In this document: one piece after another, positions 1 through 8,822 of the stretch | Position numbering within the stretch: the stretch's first letter is position 1 | Layout: each line of letters starts with the position of its first letter | Assembly: GCA_964405325.1 (NCBI GenBank) | Contig: CAYONM010000018.1 | Location: forward strand, 1 to 30,747 | Direction of reading: 5' to 3' | Source of the DNA: CAYONM01 sp964405325 | GTDB taxonomy: Bacteria; Planctomycetota; UBA11346 | DNA length: 30,747 bases | Position numbers and translations under genes: made by a program | Notes under the pieces: model-generated | Told to the model about the DNA's origin: nothing | The model's input: only the letters and a program-made list of their open reading frames with translations | The model's database searches: none

Positions 1-1716
1 CAGGCTGCCACCGTCCGGCATGGCATCACGGGCATTCAGACCCAGGTTGATGAAGGCGTTCTGCAACAGGCTGGCGTCACCCATAACGATGTTGGCGTCC
101 GCGTCAGCATGCAGCTCCAGCTTGATACGCGGGTCGATGGTGCGCTGCAACATGGCCACGGTTTCGCGCAAAACGTCGTGGACGTCCGTTGGAATGGACT
201 GGGATTTCGCCTGCCGCGAGAAAGCCAGCATTTGTTTACTCAAGGCAGCAGCTCGGTCGGCTGTTTCGACAATCGTCTGCAGCTGTTCGCGCATGGACTC
301 GCTCAGACCCGCTTCCAGCAACAGCTGTTCAGCGAAGCCAATGATCACCATCAGGATATTATTGAAATCGTGCGCCACACCGCCTGCCAACTGTCCGACC
401 GCATCCATTTTCTGACTACGCTGCAGCTGTTTTTCCAGATGCCGCTGCCGACCAATATCCTGGCCCACCAATAAATAGCCGATCAGCTTCTCGTCCACAT
501 TGTGCACTTCACTGATGGCCAAGTCGATTTGGATGCCCTCGCCGTCTGCGCGCACCCACGTAACATCATGACTGCCAAGATCGGGAGTCAGGTACGATCG
601 AAGCAAAAGCTGGAAATCATCCACAGGCGCTTCGTTGCTGCGCTGCTGCCGCTGGCGCAGTGCCGCCAGGTCATCGGCCTGATGAAAGCGGTCTGGTCGC
701 ATCTGTCCGATTATTTGCTCGGCGGAAATTCCCAGCAGGCGCTCGGCACCAGCATTGAAGCAGGTGATGGTGCCGTGTACATCGGTGGCCAGGATGGCCA
801 AGCCGGTGGCAGCATCCAGCAGTCCCTGCAATTCGGAATGGGCGAGCTGGGCAATATCACGGGCCTGCTGCAATTCCCAAGTAACCGCCCGGACCCGATG
901 CTGCAACTGCCGGTTCCACAACACCACCAACCCCAGCGTCGCCACGCCCACTGCCAGGCCGGTGAGTATCTCCCACCAGGGCAGCTCGTCCTGTGGCTCC
1001 AAGGTGTAGGGAACCCAACGTCTGGCCAACTGTTCCCAGTCCTGATTCGTGAAGCGGGCGAAACCGGCGTCCAATCGTCGTAACAGGTCCCGACGATCGG
1101 CGGCCACCGCCACCGCCAAGGGATCGGCATTGATCACATGTCCACTGATATGAAAACGACCGAGAGCTGCGAGACCCGTCAGGTGGTGATGAATAACTGC
1201 CGAGGTTCCGACCATGATCTTGACTTCACCGGCCACGGCCGCTTGGACCAGACTGTGATAGTCGGAAAACGCCCGCCGCTCAGCCGCCGGCACTCGCCCA
1301 GCCAGGGCTTGATCGCTCTGATCGCCCTCGACCACCCCCACCAGCATGCCAGCCAAATCCGCAGCGCGTTCCACCGGTGGTAGTGAACGATGGGTAAAGA
1401 TACGGCTCTCGGCATGGGCCAGCTCGGTGCCGAAAGCGAAGTGTGGCCGTCGCTGCGCCGTTGGCGTCATGCCGGTGATGACATCAGCCTCACCTTGCCG
1501 GATGGCCCGGAGACATTCGGACCAGGACAGACTGCGAAACTCAATGGGTTGGCCAGTCAGTTCCGACCAACGCTGGAAGCAGCTGATCAGGTAGCCCTGC
1601 GGCTGGCCCTGTTCATCGACGAACTCGAAGGGGGCATAACTACGGGTATGGACGATCCGCAGGGCCTCAGCAGCCCCCAGGCCCAAGGTAAACAGCAGCA
1701 CAAGCAGACAGCGCAT
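1..1716 (-). CDS. Sensor histidine kinase with periplasmic solute-binding domain and PAS domain (3' end off window)
   Basis: Read directly from the minus strand; open to the left edge, 572 codons visible. It starts with a signal peptide (MRCLLVLLFTLGLGAAEA) followed by a family-3-type periplasmic solute-binding domain (LRIVHTRSYAPFEF..., about residues 19-245), a membrane segment around 250-268, a PAS domain around 293-415, and a HisKA H-box (GQLAGGVAHDFN, phospho-acceptor His449). The last visible residues are the N-box (NLGLNARDAMPDGG), so most of the ATPase domain and any receiver domain lie beyond the window. The H-box type is that of NtrB/hybrid kinases. The gene follows the Na/phosphate transporter by 76 bp on the same strand, so it may be co-transcribed with it and with ppk2; sensing of a small solute is inferred, and its identity is unknown. 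The architecture is certain, the ligand is not. Confidence 0.9.
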   Translation of the reverse strand, partial: MRCLLVLLFTLGLGAAEALRIVHTRSYAPFEFVDEQGQPQGYLISCFQRWSELTGQPIEFRSLSWSECLRAIRQGEADVITGMTPTAQRRPHFAFGTELAHAESRIFTHRSLPPVERAADLAGMLVGVVEGDQSDQALAGRVPAAERRAFSDYHSLVQAAVAGEVKIMVGTSAVIHHHLTGLAALGRFHISGHVINADPLAVAVAADRRDLLRRLDAGFARFTNQDWEQLARRWVPYTLEPQDELPWWEILTGLAVGVATLGLVVLWNRQLQHRVRAVTWELQQARDIAQLAHSELQGLLDAATGLAILATDVHGTITCFNAGAERLLGISAEQIIGQMRPDRFHQADDLAALRQRQQRSNEAPVDDFQLLLRSYLTPDLGSHDVTWVRADGEGIQIDLAISEVHNVDEKLIGYLLVGQDIGRQRHLEKQLQRSQKMDAVGQLAGGVAHDFNNILMVIIGFAEQLLLEAGLSESMREQLQTIVETADRAAALSKQMLAFSRQAKSQSIPTDVHDVLRETVAMLQRTIDPRIKLELHADADANIVMGDASLLQNAFINLGLNARDAMPDGGSL

Positions 1717-1792
1717 GCGGAAGTATGACACGCAGCCGGGGCGACGTCATCAGCGGGAATGCGCCGCCCTGATCAACGAGCGGACAGTCTGC

Positions 1793-3397
1793 CTATCCAG
1801 CCACCTGCTTGGCAATCCGTTTGGTCAGCGAGAAGATCCGGTACAGGTGATCGATCAGATCGCGCTCCACCGAATAGGCATGAACGCGATTGGGATCGTC
1901 GGTCACCAGCCGCGCGGTGAGATGCCGCTCCAACTCGTCGTGCACCGTACGCACATCGGCCTTGCGATCGCTGACCGCAGCAGCGGCCTGGGCGTCCCGT
2001 TCGACCAAGGCGCTCCGCAGTGCGTGAAAGGCATCCTGTACCTGGGCGTGATACTCCTGCAATTTGGCGAAGGTCTGACCAGAAACAGCGACGCTCTTGT
2101 CGAGTCGACTCAAGCCCGATTGCACCAGATTGGAGGTGACGATATCGGCGATACCTTCCAACTCGCCGACGATTTGGACAGCTTGGCCAAGCTCGTTGCT
2201 GAGTCGGGGCGTCATCTCCAAACGCGCCAACTGCCGAGCAAAATCCAGGCTGGCGCGGCAAAGCCGATCGATGTCATCGTCGCGAGCTGACAAGTGCAAC
2301 AGGCTGGCACGATCCCCACGCGCCACCAGATGCGGCAAATCGACCAGCAGCTCGTCCACCTGCTCAGCAATATGACCGATTTCAGCCCGCAAACCCGTCA
2401 AAGCCAGATCTGGGCTGGCCAAGAGGGTATCATCCAGATGCCGGGGCACGACGCCGGTTTCGACGACCGGTCGTTCCGGCACCAGACGCTGGACCAGCCA
2501 GACAAACACGCCGACGAAGGGCAGCAGCACCAGGGTGTTGATGACATTGAACAGGGTGTGGGCATTGGCGATCTGCCGAGCCGGATCGTCGCCAACACCA
2601 CGAACCAAATCCGCCAATTGCTCAATCAGGAAAAACCACAACAAGACACCGATCACATTAAACAGGACGTGCACAACCGCCGCCTGCACCGCCGATCGCG
2701 GCTTGCCAATGGCGGCCAGCAAGGCGGTGGCACAAGTACCGATATTGGCACCAAAGGCCAGGGCGATACCCGCTTCCAAAGTGATCAACTGCTGTGCGGC
2801 AAGCACGATGATGATTCCGGTAGTGGCGGCAGAACTCTGCACGATGGCCGTAAACACCGCACCCAGAGCAATGCCGCCAAGCGGGCCGATCTGCCGCATC
2901 CACTCGCGGATCGCCGGCACCTCGCGCACCGGTTCGGTGGCATGCCCCATCATGTGCATGCCGTAAAACACCAGGCCCAAACCCAACACCAGAGCACCAT
3001 AATGCCGAATCGGATCGCGTTTGGCAGCAAACCAGAACGCAAAACCGATGGCGATCATCAACATCGCATGTTTGGTGATTTTAAAAGCGATGATCTGGGC
3101 AGTAACGGTGCTGCCAATATTTGCCCCCATGATGATGCCGATGGACTGCTGCATGTTCATCAGTCCGGCCGTAATGAAGCCGACCACCAAGACCGTGGTC
3201 ACCGAAGAAGACTGGATCACCGCCGTGACCACGGCACCGGTACCAGCAGCAGCAAAACGATTGGTCGTCAGAGCGCCGAGCAGACGCCGCATGCCGTCCC
3301 CGGCAACCAACTTCAAATGCTCAGCCATCAGCGCCATGCCAAATAAAAACAAGGCCAGGCCAGCAGACAATTCCGCAATAATCTCGTACCAATCCAT
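1793..3397 (-). CDS. Na+/phosphate cotransporter, NptA/PhoU-tail type
   Basis: 534 aa inner-membrane protein of the Na/Pi cotransporter II family. Both inverted repeats carry the family hallmarks: QSSS at 62-65 with GANIG at 91-95, and QSSA at 187-190 with GANIG at 216-220. About eight hydrophobic segments occupy residues 1-310. The C-terminal 200 residues are helical and PhoU-like (about 340-530), as in bacterial YjbB/NptA proteins. Known role of the family: sodium-coupled movement of inorganic phosphate, import or export depending on the member; the direction here is not readable from sequence. The ATG at 3397 puts the first membrane helix at the usual place. It lies 49 bp downstream of ppk2 on the same strand, which supports a joint role in phosphate and polyphosphate balance. 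Confidence 0.92.
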   Translation of the reverse strand: MDWYEIIAELSAGLALFLFGMALMAEHLKLVAGDGMRRLLGALTTNRFAAAGTGAVVTAVIQSSSVTTVLVVGFITAGLMNMQQSIGIIMGANIGSTVTAQIIAFKITKHAMLMIAIGFAFWFAAKRDPIRHYGALVLGLGLVFYGMHMMGHATEPVREVPAIREWMRQIGPLGGIALGAVFTAIVQSSAATTGIIIVLAAQQLITLEAGIALAFGANIGTCATALLAAIGKPRSAVQAAVVHVLFNVIGVLLWFFLIEQLADLVRGVGDDPARQIANAHTLFNVINTLVLLPFVGVFVWLVQRLVPERPVVETGVVPRHLDDTLLASPDLALTGLRAEIGHIAEQVDELLVDLPHLVARGDRASLLHLSARDDDIDRLCRASLDFARQLARLEMTPRLSNELGQAVQIVGELEGIADIVTSNLVQSGLSRLDKSVAVSGQTFAKLQEYHAQVQDAFHALRSALVERDAQAAAAVSDRKADVRTVHDELERHLTARLVTDDPNRVHAYSVERDLIDHLYRIFSLTKRIAKQVAG

Positions 3398-3446
3398 TCT
3401 GGCTACTCTCTCTCAGCACGGCCGCCACAGCAGCATCCCAGCCATG

Positions 3447-4274
3447 TCACTTCGCCTGATCCGCGTAGTGATCCGGTATCGTAATGAACTGATCGCGATC
3501 GGGTCGGACCAGATCGGGGCTGGGCGCTTTGCGTTTGGGCAATTTCAATGGTGGCGGGATGATGTTCTCGTATTCGATGCTGCCAAGCACGTGCCGGATG
3601 CAGTTCAAGCGAGCGCGTTTCTTGTCATCAGCTTCCACGGTGAACCAGCGCGCCTCGGGGATATCGGTATAGAAGAACATCTCGTCCTTGGCGCGGCTGT
3701 ATTCGTCCCAACGAGCGCGACTCTGCACATCCATGTCGCTCAGCTTCCAGCGACGGCGAACATCGGAGGCACGACGCTGGAAGCGCTTTTCCTGCTCGTC
3801 GAAGGAGACCGAGAACCAGTACTTCAGCAAAATGATGCCAGAACGCACCAGCATGCGCTCGAACTCCGGACAACTGCGCAGGAATTCGCGGTACTGGTGA
3901 TGCGTGCAGAAACCCATCACCCGCTCGACGCCGGCACGGTTGTACCAACTGCGATCGAACAACACGATTTCGCCGGCGGCGGGCAAATGCGGCACGTAGC
4001 GCTGAAAATACCACTGCGTCTCTTCGCGCTCGGTGGGCTTGGACAGCGCGACCACCCGGGAACCACGTGGGTTCAGCGGCTCGGTGATCCGCTTGATGGT
4101 GCCGCCCTTGCCGGCGGCATCGCGACCCTCGAAGAGGATCACCACCTTCAAGCCCTTGGCGCGCACCCAGTACTGCCACTTCACCAACTCTTCGTGCAGG
4201 TGCGCCAATTCGATTTCATAGACCTTTTTGGGCATACGCTTCGGCTCCGCCGCCGTCCCCTTGCGTTTGGCCAT
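3447..4274 (-). CDS. ppk2: Polyphosphate kinase 2 (PPK2 family)
   Basis: 275 aa cytoplasmic enzyme that moves phosphate between inorganic polyphosphate and nucleotides. Visible motifs: Walker A FEGRDAAGKGGTIKR (residues 48-62), Walker B with the lid start IVLFDRSWYNR (103-113), and the helical WDEYSRAKDEMFFYTD segment typical of PPK2. The single-domain length matches short PPK2 proteins of about 230-300 aa. The ATG at 4274 is preferred to upstream in-frame codons because a perfect AGGAGG lies 6 nt before it and the family N-terminus fits. It is the first gene of a probable operon with the Na/phosphate cotransporter and the sensor kinase. Whether it prefers ADP, GDP or AMP cannot be decided by eye. 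Confidence 0.93.
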   Translation of the reverse strand: MAKRKGTAAEPKRMPKKVYEIELAHLHEELVKWQYWVRAKGLKVVILFEGRDAAGKGGTIKRITEPLNPRGSRVVALSKPTEREETQWYFQRYVPHLPAAGEIVLFDRSWYNRAGVERVMGFCTHHQYREFLRSCPEFERMLVRSGIILLKYWFSVSFDEQEKRFQRRASDVRRRWKLSDMDVQSRARWDEYSRAKDEMFFYTDIPEARWFTVEADDKKRARLNCIRHVLGSIEYENIIPPPLKLPKRKAPSPDLVRPDRDQFITIPDHYADQAK

Positions 4275-4280
4275 GATGCA

Positions 4281-4286
4281 CCTCCT
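4281..4286 (-). promoter_or_regulatory. Strong ribosome binding site of ppk2
   Basis: On the minus strand AGGAGG is followed by 6 nt (TGCATC) and then the ATG at 4274. This is a consensus Shine-Dalgarno site and it fixes the ppk2 start against the longer open frame that runs up to 4388. Confidence 0.8.
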
Positions 4287-4497
4287 TCCAGAAAGAGTAT
4301 TGGACATAGCTGCGCAACAGGCAAGGAAGGTACTCAATACGGACTGGCTATGGTCTGCTGCCGTGGTCCCCAACCACATCGGTGACAATTCGAGAAACGG
4401 TCAGCCGGCTGGACTCTACTTCTCTGCGAGCACAAAGCCCAAGGACTTTATGATACTGGTCTCGTCCAGCTGATCGCTTGCACGTCTTGGGACGCAT

Positions 4498-5883
4498 TCA
4501 TCGGATCCGAACCGTATCTCCAACGGATTCCTGCCAGGTATGAATGCGCTGCCGTAGTTCTGCGAGCCGCTGCGCCTGCTCCGGCTCCTGACTGCGATCG
4601 TGCTGTTCCAAGGGGTCCGCCTTCAGATCGATCAATAATTCTGGCACGCCTTCTGGGCGACTCACGTATTTCCAGCCATCGGCGGTGATGATGCAGCGCT
4701 CCGGAACATCGCGCTCTGGATCCTTGGGGTGGTGATCGACATTGGCCTGACGCACCACCGGATGCCACTGGATGAAGGCGTCCCGTTCGGCCTCGCTCGC
4801 ATCGATCACCCCGCGCAAACTGCAGCCCGGCAAAGAATCCGGCACCGGCACGCCAGCGTAATCCAGCAAGGTCGGCAGCAGGTCGATATGCGACACCGGT
4901 CCGGCCACGCGTTGACCCGCGTGATCACCAGCGGGCAGACGCAGCAACAACGGCACCCGGACCGATTCCTGATACATCACGGTCTTGAACATGATACCAT
5001 GGCTGCCCAGGCAGTTCCCGTGGTCCGAAGTGAAGCAGATGATGGTGTCCTCCAGCGCGCTGCTCTGCTCCAAGGCCTGCAGGATGGCACCGACAGCTTC
5101 GTCCACCTCTTCCACCAGGCCCCAATAACGAGCATTGATGGTCGCCTGTTCCGGCCAACTGCGCTGCTCGATCATATCCTGGTAGCGCTCGGGCACGGCA
5201 TAGGCGTCGGGCCCAAAATTGGCTGGCGGCGGCTCCTGCACCGGATCGTGCCGCCCGTTGTAGGGTCCATTGATCGGCGAATGCGGCTCCAGAAAATTCA
5301 CGTGCAGACAGAAGGGCTGATGCCGCTCGCGACGCAGAAATTCCCCGGCCTGCTCCGCCAAGAAGGCCGGCTTGCTGTAACGGTAGGGCAAACAACTGGC
5401 GAACCACCGATCGGCCAGACGCTCGTCCGGATAATTGGGCACGAAGCCCTGTTGTTCCAACCACTCGGTATACGTACACGGCGTCTCCCGATCGGCCGGA
5501 TCGCGTTGATAGCCGCGATACATATCCTCGATGGAGACCCATTCGGAAAAACCGTGCTGGGCCGAAATCTCGTCACCCAGGTGCCATTTCCCCATGTAGG
5601 CGCATTCATAGTGCTCGGGTAGCATTTCCGGTAGGCAGGGTGTTTCCGGCCCCAGTCGGATATTATTGCTGGTGCAGCCATTCTGATGCGGCCACAAACC
5701 GGTCAGCACCGTCGAACGCGAAGGCGTACATATTGGTTGCGAAACATAACACTGCTCGGCCAGCACACTCTCGCGCGCCAAGCGATCGAGGTGCGGCGTC
5801 GCCACGCGCTGATTACCATAGGCCGCCATGCTGTCGGCGCGCTGTTCATCGGTCCAGATGATCAGGATATTGGGCTGTTTCAT
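4498..5883 (-). CDS. Sulfatase family protein (arylsulfatase/choline-sulfatase-like)
   Basis: 461 aa alkaline-phosphatase-superfamily sulfatase. The N-terminus NILIIWTDEQRADSMAAYGN carries the first metal-binding aspartates (D12). CTPSR at residues 52-56 is the CxPxR signature whose cysteine is converted to formylglycine, the catalytic residue. The second metal site FTSDHGN (D287, H288) and K300 in the GIMFK segment are present. The ATG at 5883 is chosen because GGAGAG precedes it by a few bases and the family begins at KQPNILII; the open frame upstream has no homology. No signal peptide is evident, so it is probably cytoplasmic or exported by an unseen route. No sulfatase-maturing enzyme is encoded in the window. 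Substrate unknown: sulfate esters of sugars or small alcohols are both possible. Confidence 0.92.
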   Translation of the reverse strand: MKQPNILIIWTDEQRADSMAAYGNQRVATPHLDRLARESVLAEQCYVSQPICTPSRSTVLTGLWPHQNGCTSNNIRLGPETPCLPEMLPEHYECAYMGKWHLGDEISAQHGFSEWVSIEDMYRGYQRDPADRETPCTYTEWLEQQGFVPNYPDERLADRWFASCLPYRYSKPAFLAEQAGEFLRRERHQPFCLHVNFLEPHSPINGPYNGRHDPVQEPPPANFGPDAYAVPERYQDMIEQRSWPEQATINARYWGLVEEVDEAVGAILQALEQSSALEDTIICFTSDHGNCLGSHGIMFKTVMYQESVRVPLLLRLPAGDHAGQRVAGPVSHIDLLPTLLDYAGVPVPDSLPGCSLRGVIDASEAERDAFIQWHPVVRQANVDHHPKDPERDVPERCIITADGWKYVSRPEGVPELLIDLKADPLEQHDRSQEPEQAQRLAELRQRIHTWQESVGDTVRIR

Positions 5884-5916
5884 GGTCTCTCCTTCAAAGA
5901 GGGGCTCCCCGTCGGT

Positions 5917-6030
5917 CCGGCTCGAACCTCGCGACATCCGTCGCACCCGTCAGTCGGTTTCCAATCCCTCGGCCTCGGTCAGAGATGCCGACCGCAGGTC
6001 CTCGCGTTTGGACGCGTTCACCTGGACCAG
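5917..6030. repeat. Dispersed GC-rich repeat, copy 1 (CGCGACRTCCGTCGCAC module)
   Basis: The segment from 5917 (CTCGAACCTCGCGACATCC) to about 5949 matches 15354-15382 and the reverse complement of 26526-26548 with one or two differences. A second block at about 6000-6028 (CGTTTGGACGCG) resembles the reverse complement of about 26393-26420 (CGCTTGGACGCG). It lies in the 296-bp gap between the two divergent sulfatase genes, at the side where the second sulfatase lost its 5' part. No gene is seen in this gap. Confidence 0.6.
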
Positions 6031-6179
6031 AATGGATTCGATTCGAATCCGACTTTTGAGAGGGTCGCTGTTCATGGTATCAACCTAGCAGCTGCGCGCT
6101 GAGGTACACCGGAGCAGGACCCTCAGAAGGTAACAGATGGGTTACCCCTACCATCCCTGCTGATCACCGATCATGCTGC

Positions 6180-7430
6180 TTGCGATACACGCCGATCGAA
6201 CACGCTCGCGATCATGGCTATCTGGTGGCTGGCGGCGGCAAAATATTCCACAATGGACACGAGGACTGGTCCGTCTTCAGCAATGGCGGCAAGCGCAGCT
6301 ATGGACCCAAGCCATCGCACGGTCCCTTTGCGGTGTCCGCGCCCCGCGGCCCGATCTGGAAACGCTGGGTACCGCATCCGGATTTCGCACAGATGCGCGC
6401 CTACAATTTCTACTGCCCGTTCAGCCAAGTACCGCACACCGCGGGCCACCATGGCTGGGGCATTGGCAATGGCAGTTTCAGCTATCGGGGCCTGGACGAT
6501 CGTGACCTGATGCCCGATGAGCAGGTGGCCCGCTGGGCCACACGCTGGTTGCAGCAGGACGCGCCCAGTGACCAGCCCTGGTTGTTATGCATCGGCATCA
6601 ACCGGCCGCACGCGCCACCGGTGGTTCCGGATCGCTATTTCGAACGTTTTCCGCCGGATCAACTCCAGGTCATGCCCACCCTCGCCGGTGATGTCGCCGA
6701 TACCGCGCCAGAACTACAGCCACCAGAACCGGATACCTGGACTACCGGCGGCCTGCACCACTACCAGGAAACCATGGCCCGCGATGGCGATCTGCGCTTG
6801 TGGACCCAGGCCTATCTGGCCTGCGTCAGTTTTGTCGATGAACAGGTGGGACAGGTCCTGACTGCCCTGGCAAATTCACCACACGCCGATCGGACTTTGG
6901 TCATTTTCACCTCCGATCACGGTTATCACATGGGCGAAAAACAACGCCTGTTCAAAAATACCGTTTGGGAACCGAGCACCACCATCCCCTTGATCATCGC
7001 CGGGCCGAAGCTGCCGCGTGGCGCGGACGTGCATCGACCCGTCAGTCTGATCGACTTGTACCCCACCATCCTGGAGGCCGCCGGCTTACCGTCGCAACGC
7101 GGGGATGAGCTACCACCGCTAGACGGTCACAGCCTGCTGGGCCTGTGCCGCGATCCGCATGCCAACTGGACGGGCCCCAGCGTGGCCATCAGCACCGTTC
7201 CCCCGGACAGTCGACCAGCGCGCGATATTCGCACGGCCATCGGCCAACAGCACTGGAGTGTGCGCGGTAAACGCTACCGCTCTGTACTGGGCAATCGTGG
7301 TGGCGACGAACTGTACGACCTGCACGAGGACCCGCACGAATGGAACAACCGCGCCGGTGAGCCGAAACTGGCCGAGGTACAGACACGCCTGCGTCAGGAA
7401 CTGATGCGGCTGACCGGTCGGGCGGAGTGA
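6180..7430 (+). pseudogene. 5'-truncated sulfatase (iduronate-2-sulfatase-like), catalytic N-terminus missing
   Basis: 416 codons readable from a TTG at 6180. The protein starts abruptly at HARDHGYLVAGGGKIFH, a stretch that normally lies about 100 residues into sulfatases of the iduronate-2-sulfatase-like group. The later metal site IFTSDHGYHMGEK, SLIDLYPTILEAAGLP and the C-terminal ELYDLHEDPHEWNN are intact. The NxxVDDL metal start and the CxPSR formylglycine signature are absent. I read 100 bp upstream in this frame and scanned the other frames without finding them. Without these residues the product cannot be an active sulfatase. The rest of the frame has no internal stop, so the deletion may be recent. 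It is divergent to the intact sulfatase at 4498-5883, which belongs to a different subgroup, so it is not a simple tandem copy. Confidence 0.8.
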
Positions 7431-7545
7431 GGACAAAGCCAACGCCGTTCAGGTTTGTTGAGCATATGGTGACTGCATCCCGGAGAGAAGCCGGAAAACT
7501 CCAAACCATCTGGCCTTCTCAAAACAACCCCTCGGCGTGCAGTTT

Positions 7546-7739
7546 AAGGGCACCTTCAGGCTGACTTCCAATGGTCTGGCCTGAGTCGTTACGATCCCAG
7601 AATCATGTTCCGAAAAATTCGGCCCACCAGCTGTTACCGCGAATTCCTCGACGCCAAGCCCTGGGCCAGCGAGCTGCCGCCAAGCCTGCAGATGCAGCTC
7701 TTCACCACCTATGTCCAGCAACGCAGCAGCCAAGCGTAA
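7546..7739 (+). mobile_element. Insertion-sequence remnant with AAGGGCACC end
   Basis: Begins with AAGGGCACCTTCAGG at 7546, which resembles the terminal repeats of the MITE-like elements at 27553 and 27997 (AAGGGCACCTCTA..., TTAAGGGCACG...). About 60 bp inside follows the start of a transposase-like reading frame (7605-7739). No matching right-hand inverted end is seen before the ABC transporter gene begins at 7746, so only the left end survives. The remaining gap from 7431 to 7545 holds nothing I recognise. Confidence 0.5.
7605..7739 (+). pseudogene. Transposase N-terminal fragment (44 codons)
   Basis: ATG at 7605 reads MFRKIRPTSCYREFLDAKPW and continues to a TAA at 7737-7739. The wording resembles the N-terminus of a DDE-type transposase, but I recall the family only loosely and give no IS name. 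A whole transposase would be several hundred residues, so this is a stump. It sits 60 bp behind an element end and 6 bp from the stop codon of the oppF-like gene on the other strand, which means the element inserted, or was trimmed, exactly downstream of the transporter operon. Confidence 0.45.
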
Positions 7740-7745
7740 GGGCAA

Positions 7746-8822
7746 TCAGGACGCCGTGTCGTCCCCGTACAAATGACAAGCAACCTGTCTTGCTTTCAGG
7801 CGCTGTAATTCCGGCGCTTGATCTCGACAGGGTGCGAAGCATTCGCTGCATCGGGGATGGAAGGCACAACCACTCGGCAAACAGGCGGGATTGGCAACCT
7901 CACCAGCCAACACCGCTGGCATTCGTTGATCCGGGTCCGGCTGCGGCACCGCCGCCAGCAGACTGCGGGTATAGGGGTGCTGCGGCCGCTCGAATAAATC
8001 GCTGGTCGAGCCCAACTCGACAATGCGGCCGGCGTACATCACCGCCACCTGATCGGCGATATGGCGCACCACCGACAAATCGTGGGCAACAAACACGAAG
8101 GTCAGCTGCAGCTCGCGCTGCAATTCCGCCAGCAGGTTGATCACCTGGGCCTGGACGCTGACATCCAATGCACTGACCGCCTCGTCCGCCACCACCAGGC
8201 GCGGATGCAGGATCAGGGCCCGGGCGATACCGATGCGCTGGCGTTGACCACCGGAGAATTCGTGCGGGTAGCGCTTCAGGTGGCCCGCCGACAAACCGAC
8301 CCGCTCCAGCATATCGACGATACGCGCCCGACGCTCGGAGCGGGAACCGACGCGGTGGATCAGCAATGGTTCGGCAACAATACGCTCGATGCTCATGCGG
8401 GGATTGAGACTGCTGAAGGGATCCTGAAAGATCATTTGCATGCGTGTCCGTAAATGTCGCAGCTGCCGGGGCGTTTGCGTTGCCAGGTCGACGGCGGGAC
8501 CATCAGCTTCCGGGCGAAACCAGATAGCCCCGGCAGTCGGGTCGATGGCGCGCAGGATACTGCGCGAACAAGTGGTTTTGCCGCAGCCGCTCTCGCCCAC
8601 CAAACCCAGGGTCTGCCCCGGTAGCAGGTCGAAGGAGACCTGATCCACCGCCTTGACCGTGCCGGTCTGCCGCCGCCGCAGGCCTTTGCTCCAGATCGGG
8701 AAATATTTACACAATCCACGCACGGAGAGCACGGCGGTCGCCGCCGGGTCCGGGGCAGCCGTTGGCTGGCGCTTGGCCGATGCCGGCGGGACGCCGGCGC
8801 TCCCAGGTGACGATTCCGTCAT
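7746..8822 (-). CDS. Peptide-type ABC importer ATPase, OppF/DppF-like
   Basis: 358 aa cytoplasmic ATPase, last gene of the transporter operon. Walker A GESGCGKT (76-83), signature FSGGQRQRIGIARAL, Walker B LVVADEAVSALD (A in place of the usual P after DE), H-loop FVAHDLSVVRHIAD, and the C-terminal oligopeptide-transporter extension with cysteines (CAFHPRCSECFAPC) that can hold an iron-sulfur cluster in this family. The ATG at 8822 overlaps the TGA of the preceding oppD-like gene (ATGA), which indicates translational coupling; the longer upstream frame runs through oppD and is rejected. Residues 7-15 (GSAGVPPAS) come from an in-frame palindromic repeat, and the first 30 residues look like a low-complexity addition ahead of the ABC domain. 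Confidence 0.92.
   Translation of the reverse strand: MTESSPGSAGVPPASAKRQPTAAPDPAATAVLSVRGLCKYFPIWSKGLRRRQTGTVKAVDQVSFDLLPGQTLGLVGESGCGKTTCSRSILRAIDPTAGAIWFRPEADGPAVDLATQTPRQLRHLRTRMQMIFQDPFSSLNPRMSIERIVAEPLLIHRVGSRSERRARIVDMLERVGLSAGHLKRYPHEFSGGQRQRIGIARALILHPRLVVADEAVSALDVSVQAQVINLLAELQRELQLTFVFVAHDLSVVRHIADQVAVMYAGRIVELGSTSDLFERPQHPYTRSLLAAVPQPDPDQRMPAVLAGEVANPACLPSGCAFHPRCSECFAPCRDQAPELQRLKARQVACHLYGDDTAS
8782..8804. repeat. Palindromic repeat inserted in frame in the oppF-like gene
   Basis: GCCGGC (8782-8787) and GCCGGC (8793-8798) flank GGGAC, followed by GCTCCC. On the coding strand it encodes GSAGVPPA at residues 7-14 of the ATPase, before its conserved domain. From general recall, GSAGVPPA-type translations of a GGCGTCCCGCCGGC palindrome occur many times in some bacterial genomes; only one copy is in this window, so its repetitive nature here is inference. 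Confidence 0.4.

Noticed and set aside
2294..3346. Open plus-strand frame of 350 codons
   Set aside because: It is antisense to the Na/phosphate cotransporter, rich in His/Gln/Asp typical of the complement of a GC-rich gene, and shows no family motif.
3021..4385. Open plus-strand frame of 454 codons
   Set aside because: Runs antisense across the end of two real genes (ppk2 and the phosphate transporter); composition and lack of motifs mark it as a shadow.
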